This document shows positions 20,990 through 27,344 of a DNA stretch of 27,344 nt, one piece after another. The notes beneath the pieces are model-generated. The model saw only the letters and a list, made by a program, of their open reading frames with translations, did no database searches and was not told the origin of the DNA. Made by a program: the position numbers and the translations under genes. The number at the start of each line of letters is the position of its first letter. Positions within the stretch are counted from its first letter, which is position 1. Source of the stretch: Pelargonium nanum (taxonomy: Eukaryota; Streptophyta; Magnoliopsida; Geraniales; Geraniaceae); contig JAYMTF010001004.1 in the NCBI GenBank assembly GCA_036897485.1, positions 1-27,344 of the forward strand, in the 5' to 3' direction.

Positions 20990-21560
20990 ACAACTCAGTA
21001 CTACGAGCTAATTATTGGCAGCAACATTTGACTAGAGATCGAAAAGAGAGGAAACAGACCACAATACTCGGTCAAGCTTTGAGTCACTTCTCAACACTCC
21101 CTCTTGATTCAAAGTTGCAAAGAACTCGTATTGTTTTACATTTAGAAGTGACTTCAGTGAAATGTTTGCAACTTACTCTCTTGTATCACAAGCCCTCAAA
21201 GTATTTTCGATTTCAAAGAAACTTTTTCTCTTGTGGCCCGTTTTGAAACGGTAAGAACCTTATTAGTCTTGACCGTTAAGTATGTGACATAAGCGATTAA
21301 ATTTATCTTTCAAATCTAGTTTCTATTGGAGAAATTACTTTGAAGGCGTGTGATGCAAGTGAGACAACTGCAAACAATTTCACAAGTCGCTCCAGCCTGC
21401 AAAACACGAGTTTAGTTTGGAGAGTACAACTAATTAGCGTTTTCAACTTTGAATCAGGAGAGAACGTTGAGAAGTGATTCAAATATTGATCGAGTATTGT
21501 GGTTTGTTTCCTCTATTCTACTCAAATATTGCTGCTAATAATTAGCTAGTAGCAAGTTGT
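20990..21560. repeat. Long imperfect inverted repeat (foldback)
   Basis: The left arm (about 20990-21235) and right arm (about 21315-21560) are reverse complements with mismatches and small gaps around a centre near 21275. Anchor pairs are CCACAATACTCGG (left) with CGAGTATTGTGG (right); GAGTCACTTCTCAAC with GTTGAGAAGTGATTC; TTGATTCAAAGTTG with CAACTTTGAATCA; GTGAAATGTTTGCA with TGCAAACAATTTCAC; and CTCAAAGTA with TACTTTGAAG. The loop is about 80 bases. No coding content or known transposon end was recognised. Confidence 0.75.
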
Positions 21561-21640
21561 TTCATGGAGATTTTTTTGCTTTATTTGTTTCAATACCAGG
21601 CCATATATGAAGGCACTTCTCATTTATTTCACATTTTCAA

Positions 21641-21955
21641 GCAGATCTATTTAAGCTCTGAATTGTGACACATCATATATATACACATTTGATGATCAAA
21701 CTCTATTCGGATTGTAATGTAGGCAATATTGATGAACAAGTACAGAAAATGAACTGAATCGAAAGCCAAATCGTACGTAGATGTCCTATTAATTTACAAC
21801 AATGTTCACCAGAAACAGTGCCTAAGTTATGTCCATTTATTGGAGTGAGTTTGCAGCTAAATCAATGAGATGCATGAACCACTGCAATAATTCAGGGGTT
21901 CATCAAGAATTTTATAAAAATGAGGATACACACATTGAAGTCAAAAAGAAGTTAA
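21641..21955. other. 3' flank and probable 3' UTR of the KHQVRELHRLY gene
   Basis: A/T-rich sequence just downstream (- strand) of the stop codon at 21956-21958. No other feature is seen. Confidence 0.45.
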
Positions 21956-23062
21956 TCAAGATCCTGAGTTCAAGCTCAAGCCTTGGAAAAGCCAATGCGG
22001 TCTCTTCCTTTCTTGATCAAAGCTTGCACTTGAGCTGCTCATTGGAGTAGTTGGGTCACTGCAATCCCCTCCTCGCTCCGCCTTGAAAGACGCCGAAGAA
22101 TTGAGCTCCCTATATTCTTTAGATGATCTCTTCTTGCCCGAACTACTACCTCCGATGCTCAGCGTTAGCTCCACCCCGCTCTCTTCATCCGAACCATTGT
22201 TAGGAGGGATAATCCGGGAGCTAGGCCCGGGAGCTTGGTCCTCAATCGCGCTCACTCCCGTGGACATGTCTTCTTGATCAGCAGGCCTTTCAAGATCAAA
22301 CCCCCTACGCGTTCTCATGTTGTCTCCTGAGTAGCTTCCACTCCTCTCCCGGGACCTAATGGGATCGTCCCTCAGCATTTGAACCTGTCCACAAGCGGAT
22401 TGTGTTGTCTGGTGGTAGTGTTGACGCGGGTTGATTGTCAAATGATCATCTTGGGTCGCCATGGGAGTAGTCCAAAACCTGTTCTTTTCCATCTCTTTCT
22501 TGAGCTCTCCCATTAGCTTCTTTTGCACACTGTAAAGCCTATGCAATTCCCTTACCTGCAATGTCCATTACATGTCTGAGATACAAGATCTAAGAGAACT
22601 TTGGTACCAATGCCAAGGAACATATAAGGGAATTGCTTGCAGATTGTATATACACTATAAGAAAACTCACGATCTGTGACAGAAAATTTCTGTCACAAAT
22701 CTATGGATATCAGTTACAAAATGTAATTTGTGACGGAATAATTTTTGTCATTGTTTAGGCCGTCATAAATAGTTATGACAGAAATTTCCGGCACAAATGT
22801 GTTTGTATATATAAAATATGATTTTTGTCATAATTTGTGACTGAAAATTTTCTCACGCAGGTACCTGATGTTTGAAGGTGTCTTCTTGCATCTGCATTGT
22901 CCTTTTGATGGAGTCTAGGTTGTGCTTTTGAAGCATATTGGTGTCCATGAAGTCCTTCCTCTGATGAATCCTCCCCTTTATTCCTCTGTCATCCACACAA
23001 CTGAAGCTGCTGCCAATATTTGCTGATAATAGGTTTATTGCATATTCAACTTTGGTTGCCAT
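21956..23062 (-). CDS. Plant-specific uncharacterised protein with KHQVRELHRLY motif
   Basis: Two coding exons on the - strand, 22865-23062 and 21956-22555, join in phase 0 to give 265 residues. The junction creates KHQVRELHRLYSVQKKLM (residues 64-81), a motif conserved in a plant family of unknown function, also seen near the N-terminus of DUF863 proteins; here it probably starts a helix rich in K and E. The middle is polar and likely disordered. ELTLSIGG (195-202) resembles an EAR-type repression motif, KKRSSK (207-212) could be a nuclear signal, and the C-terminus has the conserved WLFQGLSLN (254-262). The start at 23060-23062 is the first ATG after an acceptor (GAGCAG then GCATGG), which suggests an intron in the leader. 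The intron between the coding exons carries a CACTA-like remnant. A nuclear role is an inference only. Confidence 0.8.
22653..22860. mobile_element. CACTA-like MITE remnant in the intron of the KHQVRELHRLY gene
   Basis: The left end reads CACTATAAGAAAAC, close to the CACTACAAGAAA of the 6711-7015 element. A palindrome with arms GTGACAGAAA and TTTCTGTCAC (22677-22697) parallels the GCGACAGA palindrome there, and TTTGTGAC words recur. On the right, GTCACAAAT and AGAAAATTTTC recur inverted, but the CACTA terminus itself is missing and no 3-bp duplication is evident. The right border lies about four bases from the 5' splice site at 22864. Confidence 0.6.
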
Positions 23063-23548
23063 GCCTGCTCATCAGATCACAACAATTGACACTATTTGTA
23101 AATCATTTGAACATATATATGTACAAAACATGACCTGAATTAAGCACAAGTATTAAGATAATAAGCTAGCTAAGTAAAGAATGGAACCATTAATTGTGAT
23201 TTGGAGGCTAAAATTAGCATCATTTATGATTGAGATGGTTGTTGGTGAACCAAAATGCAGGCTATATATGTAAGTATATAAACTGAACCAGAAAGATGAA
23301 TGATCTGAAAAGAGAAAGGTAGGTTGGTGGCAGTAGAGAGGCCAAAAATAGCATATGTGGGTCTCTTTCTCTGTAGTACTCAATTGTCTTCATCTTCAAG
23401 AACATGTTTTCAGATCAAGAAAGTGACTTGCTCTTCCCCAAAGCAATCAACTTTGTTTCTCTTTTTTACTCTCATCATCAACAACAACTAATAATAGAAA
23501 CAATGATCTTAAAAACACCCACTAGACAAGAAATGCAAAAAAAATTAC

Positions 23549-23780
23549 CTGCAACTCTTGGTCATTGAACATGTTTATCTGTCATGCAACTCCATAAGCA
23601 ACCAGCTCTCTCATCTATGGCTTAATTAGAAGAGCTAGCGAGCAAGAAACATGGTTTTGATTTGCCAGATATGGACGGAGCAATCTAAGGAGTGTAGCTA
23701 CAGAAGATCAGATCGATGACTGAGACTTGTTGCAAGCTCTGAGCTCTCATCAGCAAATCTATTGGTGTTGGTGGAGAAGC
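23549..23780 (-). other. Probable 5'-UTR exon of the KHQVRELHRLY gene
   Basis: On the - strand GAGTTGCAG is followed by GTAATT, a good donor, whose last exon base is 23549. The matching acceptor is GAGCAG before 23064, giving a leader intron of 23065-23548. The upstream limit is a guess from composition. Short ATGs occur in the exon, so uORFs are possible. Confidence 0.4.
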
Positions 23781-25593
23781 CAAAACAACCAATATTATTG
23801 CTTAGCTATCTGATAGCTTTAATTACTTAGACAAACAACAAAGCAAAGCAGAGGTTGATGATCATATAATCACTATTATATTAGTCACGCATCTAAATAA
23901 TTCAAGCATGACAGGCTGTGAATCAAGGAAAAAAAAGCTGGAGTAGCTCTGTGTTTAGAAAAAATCACATAAGAGAGAGAGATAGAGAAACTGAATATAT
24001 TATTGTTGTATTTTATATGTTAATGTGTTGTAGTATATGTTTTGTGCTGCTCTGTACTTTACCGTGGAGGAAGATCAAGAAGCATGGTGGGGACCACATC
24101 AGCAATTAAAAAAATAATAATTGCAATTACTGGATAGGCGCAGTTAGCTACATAGACTGCATGAGTGGGAAGAGCGTCTGCGTTCGTCCCCCACTCAACA
24201 CATCTATGAAGAGAGGGATGAGTTCTAACCGTGACTTATCCTGAAATAAAAATAGCTTAAGTGTGATAAAACAGCTTAAATGTGACAACTGCGAAACTTC
24301 ATGAGTTTAGACAAAATAAAATAATGAAGAAGATATTCCAGACAATTTGAAGTCATATCTGAACATGGAGATGGAGCAACACAATCAAGAAGCACAATCT
24401 CCAAGAATCAAGAAAATTCAAGATGTGAATGATAGAGATGAGAGCTGATCTGGTCTGGTGGTTGTGATGCTTCTTGTCTTGCACAACAACTTTTCTATTA
24501 TTTTATTTTACAAAAAATAAGAATCTTTTTTCTTTCTTTTTTTTACATTTTCTTTTCTTATTAATGGAAATTTTGATCAGTGATGTCCATCTTCATCATT
24601 GTTCATTCTTCCGTACTTAACAATCATATCTAGTCTGCTGTTCAACCCCCAGATTTTATTTCTCAAAGTACACAAAAACATTTCATCATCTTTATTTATT
24701 TATTGTAATTAATAAGATCATGCACTCATAAAACTCCTTTTGCTGTTGATATTACAGCTGCAGTGAATACATATTATGTAAATTTTTATGAGCCAAGTGG
24801 TTAGAGACTTATATATATAAAAAATGCTGTAACTCAGTTGAATTTTTTATTTTTGTTCTATCTTTTTCTGATTAGTATTGTTGGCATTATTTGAAACTGA
24901 AAGGGGAAATAAAGTTTTGACAAATTGGCTCAATGTTTACACCAAAGTGAATAGGTCTATATATCCCCATACATGTCTTTGAAAAGCCAATTCTCTCAAC
25001 TTATCATTACTCTTTTGTGAATAAATATGAATTAATTTGTAGAAGTGTGTGTGTAGATTATTATTGTGCATAAGAAAGTTCCCAAACACAAGACATCACT
25101 TTCTTCCAAAAGAAAAATGGACAAAACAGAGCAAGCTGTCCATCCCCCAAAGTTTATGAAGGTTCAGGGAAATCCACACCTCAGAGTTGCACATGCATGC
25201 TAATTAATTTGTTCATGTTGTTGCAATGTGGTGTGGCCTTTTGGTCACGCATGCACGTTTATTTGCTCTAACAAATCCCCCAGTATGGGCTACATGTACA
25301 TTGTTCAATTATGTTTGTATTTGCACCTATATATGAATGCACACAAGCAGACAAATAAACAGTTCGGATACCAAAGCAATCGTTGAATGAACAAATACAA
25401 GAGTGACTAAATTTTTTTTACGGGGTCATTGACTAGTAGTGTTTTTTAGTTTGAATATACTATTTTATTGAATGCAAAAATACGGGTTAATTGTGATTTT
25501 GATATCGTCCCCCAATAGAGAAAGATAAAAATTTCATTCTTTGATGTTCCTTCACTTGAGCTCTACATGAAAGAGCCGCGAAAAACTAAGTAA
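23781..25593. other. Upstream region and spacer
   Basis: The proximal part should contain the promoter of the - strand gene, with GAGAGAGAGATAGAGA near 23970. The rest is A/T-rich, with no supported gene, RNA or bounded repeat. Confidence 0.45.
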
Positions 25594-25669
25594 GGGTGAC
25601 ACTCCTCCTATATTCAAGTTAGAAGAGAGACTCTAAGAGAATAGTTAAGAGTAAATTAGTGTGTCACCC
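25594..25669. repeat. Short segment bounded by a perfect 9-bp inverted repeat
   Basis: GGGTGACAC at 25594-25602 and GTGTCACCC at 25661-25669 enclose 76 bases. A further GTGTCAC lies about 45 bases on. It may be a small or deleted MITE. No clear target duplication is visible, and the class is unknown. Confidence 0.35.
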
Positions 25670-27085
25670 ATTATTTAAGAGTATCATGTATTATAAGTAA
25701 AAAAGGCCATGTGTCACTCAATAGGACTTGACGGTAGAGAGAGCTCGTTATTTTTTTTTTATTAATTGTTTTTGTTTGGAAACACCTCAAATGTGATTGA
25801 GGGTCCCGTCAAATTGAGATAAAGGTAGTAGAACATAAGTTTTCTTTTTTCTACCTTAACAAAACAAATTCAAACATTTATTATACAATTATTCGGTATA
25901 TTTTCAAAATAGTCAAATAAAAGTTTAACTGTTTTCTTTTTAATATAAACAAACGTAGGAAAGAAAACCTCTTTGCATAGAATAAAATGTTAGTTCGAAC
26001 AAGGAAATATAAAACAATAAAAGAAAAAGATCAATTTATGGAAGCATACATGAGAAACCCAACCTCAATTGAGACAAATATTTGAAGAAAAAAAGGAAAT
26101 GGGATGTGAAAGAGAGCTTCCAAATTTCCATGCATCTTGTTCTACTTAATTATGTTGGAAGCTGCTGTCAGCTCCTACCAGATGGGTCAATACTTTGCTT
26201 TCATGCAGTCTATATATAGTGATCCTTTTCCTTTAACAAGCTTATGTTCTTCAATTTATGTGCTACTTAATGTCTCCCCAAAAGGAATATTGTCCCATAT
26301 CATATGTCTACAGATTCTAACGTCATTATTGATCATCAACATCTTGGACTCTATACATATATTTCTTGTTGAATCAACCTAAGCTAGCCATTAAGTAAAT
26401 AATTTGGTTTCACTTTATTAATAGGCAAAAAAAGAAAAAGTGCATATATTTATGCCTTCTCTACCTCACTATATATAGCTCTCATGTTTTATTTCATAAT
26501 CCATTCTCATCACTAAATTAGAGTTGTCCACACTCGATCTCACCCGCCCCCATTATAAAACTTGTCTTATTGCTATTTCTGTCATCCCGTTGAATTCAAA
26601 TTACTTTTATGATATATATGACAAAATTGTGAGAATTATATATATCATACACTGAACTATATACTGGAACTCGCTTTTTTCTAACTTGAGCTACAAAAAT
26701 GTTTCATTGAAGTCCTTCCTGACTTAGTTCACTTTGTCTTTTTCTTGTACACACACAACAGTAAACTCCCTTTTACACTATGTCGTATAAAATGATAAAA
26801 GAAATTGGACTAACATAAATAAGGTGATCACCTAGATTGGTTAAGTAGGTTATAAGATAAAGTAAGTCATAGTACGTTTCTTTGAATTTGCAGGGGATGG
26901 TGTGTGTCCGTGCTTGGCCAAGTGCATATATTTTTGCAGCCATGTGTAGTTGAAGGTGCACATGCGTGTGTTCAGGCACGATCATCGTATTGCTGTGTTC
27001 ATACATATGTTGTCGATAGTACGGTGTATGTATACGTACTTTGTTGGTGCAGACTGCGACATGCAAGGACGCATCCAAGAAGTAC
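25670..27085. other. A/T-rich spacer
   Basis: Long A/T-rich sequence with homopolymer runs (for example 25751-25761). ORFs here are short and lack domains. No gene is supported. Confidence 0.5.
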
Positions 27086-27344
27086 GTACGGCCGGGGCCG
27101 GCCATTAGGGTGTGCAAAGTGGGCGATCGCACAAGGCCCCCCAAAGCCAGGGGCCCCTTCTACAACGTTTTGGACTTTTAGCTGCAGTTATTAACTGCGG
27201 TCAACAACTGCAGTAAATTCTCAGCTACAACTAAAATCTATACAGGCCTCAACTGGGTCCTTTGTGTTTAATTCAACCCTTTTATATTAGGGGTAATTAC
27301 AGTAAACTACCTTGTGTTTATGACCAAAAACACATGACCACCCT
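27086..27344. mobile_element. Probable transposon start at the right edge
   Basis: Composition changes sharply at GGCCGGGGCCGGCC and TTAGGGTGTGCAAA, then AAGGCCCCCC and AGGGGCCCC, words frequent in plant transposons. The last bases contain GGGGTAATTACAGTAAAC, a sequence type common at plant transposon ends. The element is cut by the window edge, so neither ends nor class can be settled. Confidence 0.35.

Overview
This is a nuclear genomic window from a flowering plant. It has intron-rich genes with GT-AG junctions, A/T-rich spacers and many small DNA transposons, LINE and TRIM/SMART pieces. The protein sequences look eudicot, and the H+-ATPase tail resembles the tobacco PMA4 type, so an asterid is plausible but not shown. 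I see no tRNA, rRNA, CRISPR array, operon or bacterial feature.

Five protein-coding genes are supported. (1) A plasma-membrane H+-ATPase on the + strand, 625-4651, has 15 visible exons; its first exon lies left of the window. (2) A single-exon IBH1-like atypical HLH regulator is on the - strand, 5801-6319. (3) A complete four-exon plastid NFU1-type Fe-S scaffold is on the - strand, 12727-14755. (4) A complete three-exon class III peroxidase is on the + strand, 16911-18132. (5) An uncharacterised plant protein with a KHQVRELHRLY motif is on the - strand, CDS 21956-23062, with a probable 5'-UTR exon near 23.55-23.78 kb. These are independent genes with no obvious shared pathway. The H+-ATPase and the peroxidase both act at the cell surface or wall, NFU1 in plastids, and the HLH protein probably in the nucleus.

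The rest is spacer shaped by transposons. I could delimit a hAT end in H+-ATPase intron 1 (1-106), a 305-bp CACTA MITE with its 3-bp duplication (6711-7015), a TRIM/SMART LTR remnant (about 8451-8560) with a sister copy inside peroxidase intron 2 (17602-17720), a LINE ORF2 3' end with poly(A) (8641-9122), a 582-bp hAT element with an imperfect 8-bp duplication (9667-10248), a Stowaway-like remnant (about 11762-11891), a Mutator-like MITE with a 10-bp duplication in an NFU1 intron (14034-14206), a LINE ORF1 zinc-knuckle remnant on the - strand (18938-19219), and a CACTA-like remnant touching a splice donor in gene 5 (22653-22860).

The least explained structure is a long imperfect inverted repeat at about 20990-21560, with a third diverged copy of one arm at about 20655-20850. 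It could be a foldback transposon or a hairpin small-RNA locus. I found no clear evidence of an entirely new biological system; the hairpin locus and the transposon-intron contacts are the best leads.
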